64,000 nt of DNA, from positions 214,232-278,231 of the forward strand of contig CAJUKN010000001.1 in the NCBI GenBank assembly GCA_910587485.1, given 5' to 3'. Of this stretch, positions 1-8,521 are shown piece by piece; the first letter of the stretch is position 1, and every line of letters starts with the position of its first letter. Origin of the DNA: an uncultured Lachnospira sp. (GTDB taxonomy: Bacteria > Bacillota > Clostridia > Lachnospirales > Lachnospiraceae). A program made the translations under genes and the position numbers. A model generated the notes under the pieces. That model was not told where the DNA came from. It searched no databases and saw only the letters and a list, made by a program, of their open reading frames with translations.

Positions 1-2
1 GA

Positions 3-686
3 GGCTGTTATTTTTTGGGAGGTTTTGGCAGATTATTTGACACAGCAGCAATTCATAAGGCGGATGGAAGTGTAATTTATGATGCCATTATACCAGAAAT
101 GTTGTCTACACTGCCTGATATTTTGGTAGGTGTTGTGATTGTCTTAGTATTGTCAGCTTCGATGTCTACATTATCATCTCTAGTGTTGACTTCAAGTTCT
201 ACATTGACATTAGACTTTTTAAAAGATAATTTTATTAAGAAAATGAGTGAAAAGAAGCAGCTTTTATGTATGCGTATTTTGCTTGTATTCTTTATTGTAT
301 GTTCTGTTGTGCTTGCGCTGTTTCCACCACAGTCTATTGCACAATTTATTGCGCAGCTTATGGGAATTTCTTGGGGTGCGCTTGCAGGAGCTTTTTTGGC
401 ACCATTCCTTTATGGCTTATATTGGAAAGGTGTTACAAGGGCAGCAGTTTGGGCAAGTTTTATCTGCGGTATTGGCATTACAGTGTCTAACCTGTTTTTG
501 TCGTATATTGCCTCGCCTATCAATGCAGGAGCGATTGCTATGATAGTTGGCTTAATTGTAGTACCTATTGTCAGCTTAATAACGCCAAAGATGAATAAAA
601 AAGAAGTTGATGAAATCTTTAGCTGCTTAGAAGAACAAGTTGTTGTAGATAAGAAAATTGCATTACCTAAAGAACGAAAAAAATAA
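3..686 (+). CDS. Sodium:solute symporter, C-terminal part (5' end outside the window)
   Basis: The reading frame is open to the left edge, so this is the 3' portion of a longer gene; the first possible start inside the window (TTG at 15) is unlikely to be real. The visible protein has at least four hydrophobic segments and the Ser/Thr-rich stretch SMSTLSSLVLTSSSTLTLDF at the start of a helix, which is typical of the SSS family (sodium-coupled uptake of amino acids, sugars or organic acids). It ends in a short charged cytoplasmic tail (KERKK). The substrate cannot be told from this part. A strong hairpin lies about 100 bases downstream. Confidence 0.85.
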   Translation, partial: GCYFLGGFGRLFDTAAIHKADGSVIYDAIIPEMLSTLPDILVGVVIVLVLSASMSTLSSLVLTSSSTLTLDFLKDNFIKKMSEKKQLLCMRILLVFFIVCSVVLALFPPQSIAQFIAQLMGISWGALAGAFLAPFLYGLYWKGVTRAAVWASFICGIGITVSNLFLSYIASPINAGAIAMIVGLIVVPIVSLITPKMNKKEVDEIFSCLEEQVVVDKKIALPKERKK

Positions 687-790
687 TAGATGATAAATTA
701 TATCAAATTTGTAAGTTATGATAACTAATGAAGTATTCTTGTGATAATTGATTTCTTGCTTACAAGCAATAAAAATATTTATATAAAAAC

Positions 791-837
791 AAAGACACTC
801 TACTGAATGGTGATAATATACCCAGTAGAGTGTCTTT
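791..837. terminator. Bidirectional terminator between the symporter gene and lexA
   Basis: A perfect 15-bp stem (791-805 pairs with 823-837) encloses a 17-base loop that can itself close with GGT/ACC. It has A-rich sequence on one side and T-rich sequence on the other, so it can end both the plus-strand symporter transcript and the minus-strand lexA transcript. The rest of 687-886 shows nothing else. Confidence 0.8.
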
Positions 838-886
838 TGATATTTTATATAACAATTTCATAACATTTAAAAGAATATAGTAATAG

Positions 887-1507
887 TTAATCTATATTTA
901 ATCGAATAAGTCCAATTACTTTGCCTAATATTTCACAATCAGAAACAATAATAGGCTCCATTGTATCATTTTCAGGCTGAAGTCGAATATGACCCTCCTC
1001 TTTATAAAATCTTTTCACTGTCGCAGAATCGTCAACTAAAGCAACAACAATCTCTCCATTATGAGCAGCGTTTTGTTTTGATACAATGATATTATCACCA
1101 TTAAAAATCCCTGCATTAATCATACTATCGCCTTTTACAGTGAGCATAAAAAGCTCTTGATTTGGCATATATTCAGCAGGAATAGGAAAGTAACTTACAA
1201 CATTTTCTACTGCTAACAATGGTTCGCCAGCAGCAACCTTTCCAACAAGCGGAACATTGACTACTTCACGTCTAGTAAGATTAAAATTATCATCTATAAT
1301 TTCGATAGCTCTTGGTTTGGTTGGGTCTCTTCTTATATATCCATTCTTCTCTAATGTCTCTAAATGTGCATGAACTGAAGATGTTGATTTTAAATTAACA
1401 GCTTCACATATATCTCTTACAGAAGGCGGATAACCTTTGTTTAAAATCTGTAATTTGATATAATCAAGAATTTCTGTCTGCTTTTTAGTTATTCTTCCAT
1501 ATGCCAT
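887..1507 (-). CDS. lexA: LexA, SOS repressor
   Basis: This is the SOS repressor and self-cleaving serine peptidase, 206 aa, the normal family length. Residues 1-65 form the winged HTH (ending near GYIRRDPTKPRAIEI) and residues 80-206 the S24 peptidase domain. The Ala93-Gly94 cleavage site (VAAGEP), the nucleophile Ser128 (GDSM) and the general base Lys165 (ATVKRF) are all present. The ATG is preceded by AAAGGAG. It is transcribed away from the LysM gene, and the intervening 220 bases hold several LexA-box-like sites, so it should repress both itself and its neighbour. RecA-stimulated self-cleavage is known for the family and not shown here. Confidence 0.97.
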   Translation of the reverse strand: MAYGRITKKQTEILDYIKLQILNKGYPPSVRDICEAVNLKSTSSVHAHLETLEKNGYIRRDPTKPRAIEIIDDNFNLTRREVVNVPLVGKVAAGEPLLAVENVVSYFPIPAEYMPNQELFMLTVKGDSMINAGIFNGDNIIVSKQNAAHNGEIVVALVDDSATVKRFYKEEGHIRLQPENDTMEPIIVSDCEILGKVIGLIRLNID

Positions 1508-1540
1508 ATATGTTTTCTCCTTTCTTAATTGAATATATTA

Positions 1541-1568
1541 ATTCTAACACAATATATTAAAATTGCAA
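1541..1568 (-). promoter_or_regulatory. Probable lexA promoter
   Basis: On the minus strand, TTGCAA (1563-1568) and TAGAAT (1541-1546) are separated by 16 bases and lie about 35 bases upstream of the lexA start. A LexA-like half-site cluster begins 11 bases upstream of the -35. Confidence 0.5.
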
Positions 1569-1578
1569 ACAGATTTTC

Positions 1579-1592
1579 CGAAAAAACGTTCT
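1579..1592. promoter_or_regulatory. LexA-box-like site 1
   Basis: The site CGAAAAAACGTTCT matches 12 of 14 positions of the Bacillus-type consensus CGAACRNRYGTTYC. The right half is good and the left half is degenerate. It sits just upstream of the lexA -35. Confidence 0.45.
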
Positions 1593-1611
1593 TAAAAATT
1601 ATTAACAAATA

Positions 1612-1640
1612 TTGACAAACAGATGTTCGCATACTATAAT
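1612..1640 (+). promoter_or_regulatory. Consensus sigma-A promoter of the yneA-like gene
   Basis: TTGACA (1612-1617), a 17-base spacer and TATAAT (1635-1640) form a perfect consensus promoter reading into the LysM gene. A LexA-like box occupies the spacer, so LexA binding would block RNA polymerase directly. Confidence 0.85.
1616..1629. promoter_or_regulatory. LexA-box-like site 2, inside the promoter
   Basis: CAAACAGATGTTCG matches 12 of 14 positions of CGAACRNRYGTTYC and lies between the -35 and -10 of the plus-strand promoter, the usual place for an SOS operator. Confidence 0.65.
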
Positions 1641-1652
1641 TTTTTAATAAAA

Positions 1653-1679
1653 CAAACATTTGTTCCGAAAAAATGTTTG
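1653..1679. promoter_or_regulatory. LexA-box-like sites 3 and 4, overlapping by one base
   Basis: CAAACATTTGTTCC (1653-1666) and CGAAAAAATGTTTG (1666-1679) each match 12 of 14 consensus positions. They lie just downstream of the plus-strand -10, so they could act as a second roadblock or as cooperative sites. Confidence 0.55.
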
Positions 1680-1726
1680 TTTTAGCATTTTTTTAACAAA
1701 GGAAAAGGATATAGTGGAGGTGCATT

Positions 1727-2080
1727 ATGGGCAATAATAATAAAATGAAATGTATTCAATCTATTAAATGCAGAAAAAAAAGAAAGATAAGCTATAAAAA
1801 ATTAATGTTTCCTTCCATTATATTTTTTGTTATTATTTTATTTATATGTATACTTGGATTATTTAACGCCAATGCTTCAGAAGATAAGACAAAGAAGCAA
1901 GTAAACAAGCATTATTCATCTATTACAATACAACCAAAGGATAATTTATGGGGAATTGCAGAAAAATATGTTCAATATGAGAGTGTACCCTCTTATGTAG
2001 ATAATATTAAAAAGTTAAATAATATGGACGAAGACACAATATATGCAGGGAAGAGTATTATAGTTTACTATTATGAGTGA
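1727..2080 (+). CDS. YneA-like LysM protein, probable SOS cell-division inhibitor
   Basis: A small membrane-anchored protein of 117 aa. A basic cytoplasmic leader (about residues 1-26) is followed by one transmembrane helix (about 27-47) and a single C-terminal LysM domain (about 65-115, with DNLWGIAEKY). This layout and the divergent position next to lexA match Bacillus YneA, which delays division during the SOS response; the gene carries a consensus promoter overlapped by a LexA-like box. The start is set by TGGAGG seven bases upstream of the ATG. The division-inhibitor role is inferred from synteny and architecture; a plain LysM wall protein is the alternative. Confidence 0.8.
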   Translation: MGNNNKMKCIQSIKCRKKRKISYKKLMFPSIIFFVIILFICILGLFNANASEDKTKKQVNKHYSSITIQPKDNLWGIAEKYVQYESVPSYVDNIKKLNNMDEDTIYAGKSIIVYYYE

Positions 2081-2234
2081 AGAGTAAAATTGAAAGCAGC
2101 AATAAAGATGAAGTAACAATATTTAAAGTTTTGAAGTTATGCAACCAGTAGTTTACATTTTGCAACCTAGCATTTGTGGGATTTTTTTCTTCAATGGAAT
2201 ATGATTACCTAAAAATTTAAAGGAGATAAAGGAT

Positions 2235-2675
2235 ATGACATGTGGTGAAAAGATTACAATTATAAGAAAAGAAAACAATCTTACGCAAGAGCAATTTGCA
2301 GAGTTGCTAAATGTATCAAGACAATCTGTTTCAAAATGGGAGCTTGGAATATCTTTTCCAGATACTGGAAAATTAATCAAAATCAGCAAGTTGTTTTCCT
2401 GTTCGTTGGATTATTTATTAAAAGATGAAATTGAAAGTAACAATATTAATCTGTTGCAAAAAAGTGATTATGAAAGAAGGAATTATTATTTAGGAATATT
2501 TTATACATATCTTTCGTTTGCTCCGCTTTTTGGATTTATTATGGGTATGTATGGAATATATCATCAAAAACAAACAATTAATAATGGTAATATGATAAAA
2601 CTATCCATAGTGGGAATTATAATTTCTTTAGCTTTAACGATAACAATGATAGTTGGAATCGTATTTCAATTATAA
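2235..2675 (+). CDS. HTH (XRE/Cro) regulator with two membrane helices
   Basis: 146 aa. Residues 1-65 are a Cro/C1-type helix-turn-helix (LTQEQFAELLNVSRQSVSKW). After a linker, two hydrophobic segments (about 88-108 and 120-144) follow, separated by a short polar loop. Many Firmicutes have such HTH-plus-membrane proteins, thought to sense the envelope or to be held at the membrane; no target can be read here. AAAGGAG precedes the ATG by a few bases. The upstream 150 bases hold no clear promoter, and the next 234 bases downstream are non-coding with nothing recognisable. Confidence 0.85.
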   Translation: MTCGEKITIIRKENNLTQEQFAELLNVSRQSVSKWELGISFPDTGKLIKISKLFSCSLDYLLKDEIESNNINLLQKSDYERRNYYLGIFYTYLSFAPLFGFIMGMYGIYHQKQTINNGNMIKLSIVGIIISLALTITMIVGIVFQL

Positions 2676-2909
2676 AGAGAAAGTTAGGTAAAGCGAACAT
2701 CAAGTTCTTTACTTATATATCTATAGCATTGAAGTAGGGGACTTGCTTGATGGAATTAAAAAAGCTATAAATGTTTAGTAGATATTGAGAGAGTTTATTT
2801 TAGATTATTTATCAGATGACAAGAGAATAACTTGAATCAATAAAGTAGCTATGATAAAATTAGAGCAATAAATAGGACTATTTAAGATAAAGTAAGAGGG
2901 AGAGCAGCA

Positions 2910-4133
2910 TTGTCAGAATTTTATAATTTTAATCTAAATAATAATATACTTTCAGGATTAGACAAACTAGGTTTGAAAAATCCAACATCTATACAGGAAA
3001 AAACATTTTTAACAATTAGTAATAACAGAGATTTAATTGCTTGTTCTGCAACAGGCACAGGAAAGACAATGGCATATCTAATTCCTTTGTTAAATGTTCT
3101 TGTTAATAATCAAAGTAGTACAAATCAAGAAGATGATACAAATATAAGTACTAAAAACATAAATGTCCAACAAGATAATAATTATTCTAAAAATGCGGTA
3201 CAAGTAATTATCTTAGTTCCAACGCAGGAATTAGGGGCGCAGGTAGCAAGAGAAACGCATAAACTTTGCGAATTATCCAATATTTCTATAAAAACGTTAT
3301 TGCTTATTGGTGATGGCAATATCAATCGTCAGATAGAATCTATCAAACATAACAAACCCAATATTGTAGTTTGTACCCCGTCAAGATTAGCGAAATTAAT
3401 CAAATTAAAAAAGATTAAAGTTCATCAAGTTAAAACCCTTGTTTTAGATGAGGCAGATCGATTGATGGACAAAACTTGCTATGAAGATATTTTATTTATA
3501 CGCAAATCGCTTATGAAAAGAACACAAGTTCTTTTGTTTTCTGCAAGTATGAATAAGAAAACAATAAAATCAGCGAATGTAATTACATATAAGCCTGTTA
3601 TACTAGATTTAATCAGCGAAAATAAAGAGTGTATTCCAAAAACAATTAAACATATTTATTTTATTAGTGATAGACGTCAGCGCATTGAAATGCTGCGTAA
3701 AATTGTAAAAGCAAACAACGGTGGCAAAACCCTCATTTTTATTAATACAAAATATGATTTAGAGGAGACGTTTCAAAAACTTCAATATCATCATTATAAT
3801 GTTGGCTCTATAGCAGGCAATCTTGATAATCATACAAAAAAGAAGGTTATAGAAGATTTTAAATCAGGCAAAATTCAATATTTATTGGCAACAGATGTAG
3901 CATCAAGAGGTTTGCAAATTGATAATATTTCAACGGTTATCAATTTAAATTTACCAGAAGAATCCATTGAATATCAACATCGAGCTGGAAGATGTGGTCG
4001 CAATGGAAATATTGGTTTATGTATATCGATTATTACAGAAAATGAATTGTCAAAAATTAAAAAGTATCAAAAATTATTTCATGTAAACTTTGTTCAAAAA
4101 AAGCTTTTTCAAGGGAAGATTGTAGGTAAATAA
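2910..4133 (+). CDS. DEAD-box RNA helicase, two-domain core only
   Basis: An ATP-dependent RNA helicase of 407 aa. The Q motif (NPTSIQE, 24-30), Walker A (ATGTGKT, 47-53), motif Ia as PTQELG (about 104-109), DEAD, motif III as SAS rather than the usual SAT, ATDVASRG and HRAGRCGR are all present. The two RecA-like domains are complete but there is no C-terminal RNA-binding extension. An Asn/Asp-rich insert (about 68-95) interrupts domain 1. The start is a TTG preceded by AGAGGGAG; no in-frame ATG fits better. Ribosome assembly or RNA decay are the usual roles; the specific one is unknown. Confidence 0.92.
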   Translation: MSEFYNFNLNNNILSGLDKLGLKNPTSIQEKTFLTISNNRDLIACSATGTGKTMAYLIPLLNVLVNNQSSTNQEDDTNISTKNINVQQDNNYSKNAVQVIILVPTQELGAQVARETHKLCELSNISIKTLLLIGDGNINRQIESIKHNKPNIVVCTPSRLAKLIKLKKIKVHQVKTLVLDEADRLMDKTCYEDILFIRKSLMKRTQVLLFSASMNKKTIKSANVITYKPVILDLISENKECIPKTIKHIYFISDRRQRIEMLRKIVKANNGGKTLIFINTKYDLEETFQKLQYHHYNVGSIAGNLDNHTKKKVIEDFKSGKIQYLLATDVASRGLQIDNISTVINLNLPEESIEYQHRAGRCGRNGNIGLCISIITENELSKIKKYQKLFHVNFVQKKLFQGKIVGK

Positions 4134-4166
4134 TTTAATTAAAACTATTATTTATAAATTTTTAGT

Positions 4167-4272
4167 ACACAATTTCGCTAAACACGCATTTAGCGAAGTT
4201 ATAAAAGAGTGTTTTATCGTACTATTGTGTTCAATTTTTAACTTATTTTTTGAATTTATTATTATAAAACAC
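4167..4272. repeat. Nested and interleaved inverted repeats ahead of the recombinase
   Basis: A hairpin TTCGCTAAA/TTTAGCGAA (4174-4182 with 4189-4197, extendable to 12 bp with one G-T pair) is enclosed by ACACAAT (4167-4173) and ATTGTGT (4224-4230). A further pair GTGTTTTAT (4209-4217) and ATAAAACAC (4264-4272) interleaves with the outer arm. The hairpin could end the helicase transcript, but there is no T-run right after it. The location next to a recombinase suggests a recognition or control region. Confidence 0.55.
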
Positions 4273-4316
4273 TTATGCAATTTTGTTATACACTACTATA
4301 CTATTTGGAGGTTTCT

Positions 4317-5375
4317 ATGTCCGATAAACGCACAAAAACTTATACAGAACAACAAAATATAAAATATACAATGAAATTACGTGAACTTATCAATATGTTG
4401 CCTGATTTTTGCGAGCAATATTTTAACAGTATGGAATATTCCAAACAGCCAAGAACCAAAATTGCTTATGCAATGGATATTAAGGGATTTTTTGAATATC
4501 TTATAGCGGACATCGCAAAATTTGCTAATTATACCATCAAAGACTTTACCCTTGAGGATATCGGACAACTATCTGGTTTAGATATCAATAATTATATGCG
4601 TTATGTAAAGGCTTATAATAAAGATGGCTCTATTGTAACCAATTCTGAACGAGCTGCAAAACGCAAATTATGCTCACTTAGAAGCTTCTATTCTTATTAT
4701 TATCGGTATGAATTGATTTCCAAAAATCCTACACAGCAAGTTGATATGCCTAAAGTCCACGACCAAGCTATCATAAGGCTTGAAACCAATGAAGTGGCAG
4801 AATTTCTTGACAATGTTGAATCCGGAAATAAACTTACTGCGAACCAATTAAAACGCCATGAGAAATTAAAATGTCGTGATTTAGCACTACTCACCCTACT
4901 GCTAGGAACAGGGATTCGTGTATCGGAATGTGTTGGACTAGATATCGAAAATGTAGATTTTGATAATGACCGTATCAAAGTTATTCGCAAAGGTGGTTCT
5001 GAAAGTTTTGTATATTTTAGCGACGAAGTTCACACTGCACTCTCCGCTTATATGGAAGAACGAAAATTGTTAAACCCTGAACCAGAACATAAAAATGCTC
5101 TGTTTATATCATCTAAAAACAAACGACTTTGTGTGCGTTCTATAGAACTCTTAGTAAAAAAATATGCACATACGGTCACTACTGTCAAACATATTACACC
5201 ACATAAATTAAGGAGTACATATGGCACAAATTTATATCAAGAAACAAAAGATATTTATTTAGTTGCCGATGTTTTGGGACACAAAGATGTTAATACAACA
5301 AGAAAACATTATGCAGAACTTGTTGATGAAAACAAACGAAGAGCAAAAGATGTTGTTCGACTTAGAAAAGATTAA
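4317..5375 (+). CDS. Tyrosine recombinase (Xer/integrase-type)
   Basis: A site-specific DNA recombinase of 352 aa. The N-terminal SAM-like core-binding domain covers about residues 15-125 and the catalytic domain the rest. Catalytic residues are visible: Arg in GTGIRVSE, Lys in IRKGGS, His and Arg in HKLR, His in GHKDVNTT and the nucleophile Tyr in KHYAEL. An ATG at 4275 is also in frame, but GGAGG lies directly before the ATG at 4317. It stands alone without an excisionase or phage genes. It may be a chromosome-resolving Xer, the integrase of a lost element, or the recombinase of a local switch using the repeats just upstream. Confidence 0.9.
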   Translation: MSDKRTKTYTEQQNIKYTMKLRELINMLPDFCEQYFNSMEYSKQPRTKIAYAMDIKGFFEYLIADIAKFANYTIKDFTLEDIGQLSGLDINNYMRYVKAYNKDGSIVTNSERAAKRKLCSLRSFYSYYYRYELISKNPTQQVDMPKVHDQAIIRLETNEVAEFLDNVESGNKLTANQLKRHEKLKCRDLALLTLLLGTGIRVSECVGLDIENVDFDNDRIKVIRKGGSESFVYFSDEVHTALSAYMEERKLLNPEPEHKNALFISSKNKRLCVRSIELLVKKYAHTVTTVKHITPHKLRSTYGTNLYQETKDIYLVADVLGHKDVNTTRKHYAELVDENKRRAKDVVRLRKD

Positions 5376-5493
5376 TCGCTTAATCATTTTATGCTTTCCT
5401 TTAAGATACTACTTGTATTTTTTACATTACCCATTATAATTATATATACAGGTAAGATTTTGTCTATTCTATATAAGAAAAGGAGCAATTAAC

Positions 5494-6060
5494 ATGAGAA
5501 AGAAACTTAATATAACAGAAGGAATTTTCCCAATGCCAGTTTTAATGGTAGCAACTTACAATGAAGATGGCAGCGTTAATGTTATGAATGCTGCTTGGGG
5601 TACTATGCAGGAAAGAGGCAATATAGCTCTCAATTTGACCGAAACACATAAAACGGTTAAGAATATCAAGGCAAGAAGTGCTTTTACTGTAAGCATTGCC
5701 GATGCTGCTCATATCGTTGAAGCAGACTATTTTGGAGTTGAATCGGGCAATAATGTTTCAAATAAGTTTGAAAATAGCGGTCTTACTGCAAGTAAATCAG
5801 AAATAGTCGATGCACCAATTATTAATGAGTTTCCGCTTTGCTTAGAATGTGAATTTATTGAATATCAGAACGGGGAATATGGATGTGGTGTTATTGGTAA
5901 GGTGGTTAATATTACTGCTGACGAAAAAGTTATAGTTGATGATAAAATTGATATGTCTTTGGTAAATGCTATCGCCTTTGACCCATATACACATGGTTAT
6001 TATAAGGTAACTGAACGAGTAGGCGAAGCTTTTAAAGATGGTTTACAACTTAAAAAATAA
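5494..6060 (+). CDS. Flavin reductase-like (FMN-binding split-barrel) protein
   Basis: 188 aa, matching the flavoredoxin/flavin reductase-like family in length and pattern: an N-terminal strand with MPVLMVATYNEDG, the NVMNAAWGTMQ segment, the HKTVKNIKARSAFTVSIA segment, and a C-terminal YKVTERVGEAFKDG. These proteins bind FMN and move electrons or act in redox stress in anaerobes; the partner is unknown. AAAGGAG sits ahead of the ATG. It is a single-gene unit with its own terminator. Confidence 0.85.
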   Translation: MRKKLNITEGIFPMPVLMVATYNEDGSVNVMNAAWGTMQERGNIALNLTETHKTVKNIKARSAFTVSIADAAHIVEADYFGVESGNNVSNKFENSGLTASKSEIVDAPIINEFPLCLECEFIEYQNGEYGCGVIGKVVNITADEKVIVDDKIDMSLVNAIAFDPYTHGYYKVTERVGEAFKDGLQLKK

Positions 6061-6074
6061 TATTTTTAAAACAA

Positions 6075-6108
6075 AAATAAGGTTTCTCATTTTGTAGAAA
6101 CCTTATTT
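6075..6108 (+). terminator. Terminator after the flavin reductase gene
   Basis: A 12-bp perfect stem AAATAAGGTTTC/GAAACCTTATTT with a 10-base loop, followed by T-rich sequence, starts 14 bases after the stop codon. Confidence 0.85.
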
Positions 6109-6223
6109 ATTTATAACCTTACTATTGTTTTGTGTCATTTTAACAAGAATGTCAAAGCAGATATTCCCAATCCGCTACGCTACTTTCTTGATGAGGTTGA
6201 ACTCCTGCTAAAACAGGCAAATT

Positions 6224-7744
6224 CTATGCTCTTTTTAATTCATCAAATTTATCAAGAACTTCCTTTTCAGGCTGTTTTGTAAGTAGGCTTACAACAATAT
6301 TAACAATAATTGCAACAATAAAAGAAGGAAGCAACTCATAAATAGCAAATACAGGTGCTATTCCTGAAATAACATATTTCCATAAGAAAATCATAATACC
6401 GCCTGAAATCATACCTGCTATTGCCCCATATTTATTTGCCCTTCGCCAAAATAAGGATAATAACACAACAGGACCAAATGTTGCACCAAATCCTGCCCAT
6501 GCAAAAGATACAATACCAAATACAGAACTATTTGGATTACTAGCCAACACTACTGCTATAATTGATATAACAACTACAGTTATTCTTGCTACAATCAATG
6601 ACATTTTTTCGGTCATTTTAACGCCAAAGCACTCCTTCATTAAGTTTTGAGAAATGCTTGATGCTGCTGCAAGTAATTGAGAGTCTGCTGTTGACATGGT
6701 AGCTGCAAGAATGCCAGCAAGAATAATACCTGCTATAATAGCTGCAAAAGGTCCATATGTACTTAAAAGATGTGCTATCTTGACAATAATCGTTTCTGAA
6801 TTTGAACCTACTAAAGTTTCAATAGCACCAACTTTTGACATTGCAAGTCCAACAATGCCAATAAACACAGCAACAGTTAATGAAATAACAACCCAAACGC
6901 TTGCTACTCTTCTTGATAATTTCAATTTATTTTTATCTTCAATAGCCATAAAACGAAGAAGTATATGAGGCATACCAAAATATCCTAGTCCCCAAGCTAA
7001 CATAGAAAAAATAGATAAACCGCTATAAGGAACAGAACTGTTCGTTGCAGAAGAATAAGTATTAAAAAAGTCAAGATATCCCGGCAAACTTTTTGCATTA
7101 TCTACTACTGCTCCCAATCCACCTGCTATATTGACACCAAAAACAACGACCACTACTAATGCGATTGACATAACAATACTTTGTATAAAATCGGTTGTAC
7201 TTGCTGCAAGGAAACCGCCCAATGCACAATAACATACAATAATTGCTGCGCTGATAACCATAGCTGTAAAATAATCAATATCAAATAGACTTGCAAATAA
7301 TTTGCCACAAGCAGCAAAGCCTGAAGCAGTGTATGGAACAAAAAAGATAACAATCATCAAAGCTGCTATACAAGTGATAGTCTTGCTTCCACCAAAACGC
7401 TTAGAAAAGAAATCTGGCAATGTAACAGCATTATAACCATGAGAATATGTCCTGATTTTTTTAGCGACAATCAGCCAGTTTACGTAGGTACCGATGGCAA
7501 GACCAATTGCAGTCCATGCAGCGTCAGCAATTCCAGACAGATAGGCTACACCGGGCAGTCCCATTAAAAGCCAACTGCTCATATCCGATGCTTCAGCACT
7601 CATTGCTGTAACTAAAGGACCTAACTTACGACCTCCTAAATAAAAATCTTCTGTTGAATTATTCTTTTTTGAAAAAAACACACCAACAATTACAACAAAA
7701 ATTAAATATAATGCTATCGCTAGTAAAATTAATATCTGCGACAT
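6224..7744 (-). CDS. putP: Sodium/proline symporter, PutP type
   Basis: A sodium-coupled transporter of 506 aa with about 13 hydrophobic segments, the standard SSS length. The motifs GGRKLGPLVTAMSAEASDMS near residues 35-60 and the ADSQLLAAASSISQN segment near 350 fit PutP, so proline is the likely substrate. An ATG 12 bases upstream is in frame, but GGAGG lies between the two, so the ATG at 7744 is the real start. The C-terminus is cytoplasmic and acidic/basic mixed. The gene downstream on this strand is absent; it follows the L,D-transpeptidase-like gene and may be read with it. Confidence 0.92.
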   Translation of the reverse strand: MSQILILLAIALYLIFVVIVGVFFSKKNNSTEDFYLGGRKLGPLVTAMSAEASDMSSWLLMGLPGVAYLSGIADAAWTAIGLAIGTYVNWLIVAKKIRTYSHGYNAVTLPDFFSKRFGGSKTITCIAALMIVIFFVPYTASGFAACGKLFASLFDIDYFTAMVISAAIIVCYCALGGFLAASTTDFIQSIVMSIALVVVVVFGVNIAGGLGAVVDNAKSLPGYLDFFNTYSSATNSSVPYSGLSIFSMLAWGLGYFGMPHILLRFMAIEDKNKLKLSRRVASVWVVISLTVAVFIGIVGLAMSKVGAIETLVGSNSETIIVKIAHLLSTYGPFAAIIAGIILAGILAATMSTADSQLLAAASSISQNLMKECFGVKMTEKMSLIVARITVVVISIIAVVLASNPNSSVFGIVSFAWAGFGATFGPVVLLSLFWRRANKYGAIAGMISGGIMIFLWKYVISGIAPVFAIYELLPSFIVAIIVNIVVSLLTKQPEKEVLDKFDELKRA

Positions 7745-7772
7745 AATAACCTCCATTTATTCTTTTGCATAT

Positions 7773-8483
7773 TTATCTATCACTAGGGTCATAGTAGGAC
7801 CCCTTTGGTAATTTCGTAATCTCCTCTATTGTAAATCCCGGTATACTATCAATATCTTCACTTCGGTCAACGATTTCAACATCAATGTTAATACCACAAT
7901 TTTCATATATCCATTTGGCATCGGCAGCTCTTACATAAATAGAACCTCTGCTTCCTTCTTCTGAACCAATTTTATTGTACGATTCATAGTCTAAGTTGTT
8001 TTTATCTCTTGTCCAATATGGAGCAGAATGTATGACAGCGCCATCTTCTAAAATAGTTGCATAATGTCCAAACGAATATTTATCGAGAGCATACCATGAT
8101 TGTTTACTTGAAATTTTTGTTAATGAAACTTCGACTTTAGGGTTAATGGCACAATACATTGCTTTAAAAAAGGTATATTGCTGATTATTATTTTGTTTGT
8201 AAATAAATAAAATATTTATTTGTTTATTAATAATAATTTTATACCCTAAATTATTTGGAATTGTAGATTCAGTCTTTGATGAAACTTGTGTTACCGTTTC
8301 ATTTTGTAAGTTATCTGTTTCATCTTCTGGTGGTATTTCACTTTCAATTGTTCTTAAACTTATAAGCGCAAAAACCACAGCTACTAAGAAGAAAATTAAT
8401 ATTACAAAATATAATTTTGCATTTCCTCCTAGTAGCCATTTTTTAAAGTTAACTCGCTTGATTTTTTTATACTTCCATTCCAT
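7773..8483 (-). CDS. Membrane-anchored L,D-transpeptidase-like (YkuD) protein lacking catalytic Cys and His
   Basis: 236 aa: a basic cytoplasmic start, one transmembrane helix (about 24-44), an acidic/polar linker, and a C-terminal YkuD-like domain (about 80-210) that would face the cell wall. The segment GSEEGSRGSIYVRAADAKWIYENC aligns without gaps to the family signature in which S-H-G-C is followed by DAKWIYE. Here the His is Arg179 (AGA) and the nucleophile Cys is Ser181 (TCT). His152, at the first conserved His position, remains. The fold is probably kept while the 3-3 cross-linking reaction is probably lost, which suggests a binding or regulatory role. Confidence 0.75.
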   Translation of the reverse strand: MEWKYKKIKRVNFKKWLLGGNAKLYFVILIFFLVAVVFALISLRTIESEIPPEDETDNLQNETVTQVSSKTESTIPNNLGYKIIINKQINILFIYKQNNNQQYTFFKAMYCAINPKVEVSLTKISSKQSWYALDKYSFGHYATILEDGAVIHSAPYWTRDKNNLDYESYNKIGSEEGSRGSIYVRAADAKWIYENCGINIDVEIVDRSEDIDSIPGFTIEEITKLPKGSYYDPSDR

Positions 8484-8521
8484 ATGCGTTATATAAAAAA
8501 AACCTTTCCTAATTAGCCTCT

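Noticed and set aside
2153..2389. Open frame on the minus strand opposite the HTH/membrane protein gene
   Set aside because: No ribosome binding site, no family resemblance, and fully covered by a well-supported gene on the other strand.
2676..2909. Possible gene remnant between the HTH gene and the DEAD-box helicase
   Set aside because: Short protein-like stretches appear in different frames, but no family can be recognised and stops are frequent.
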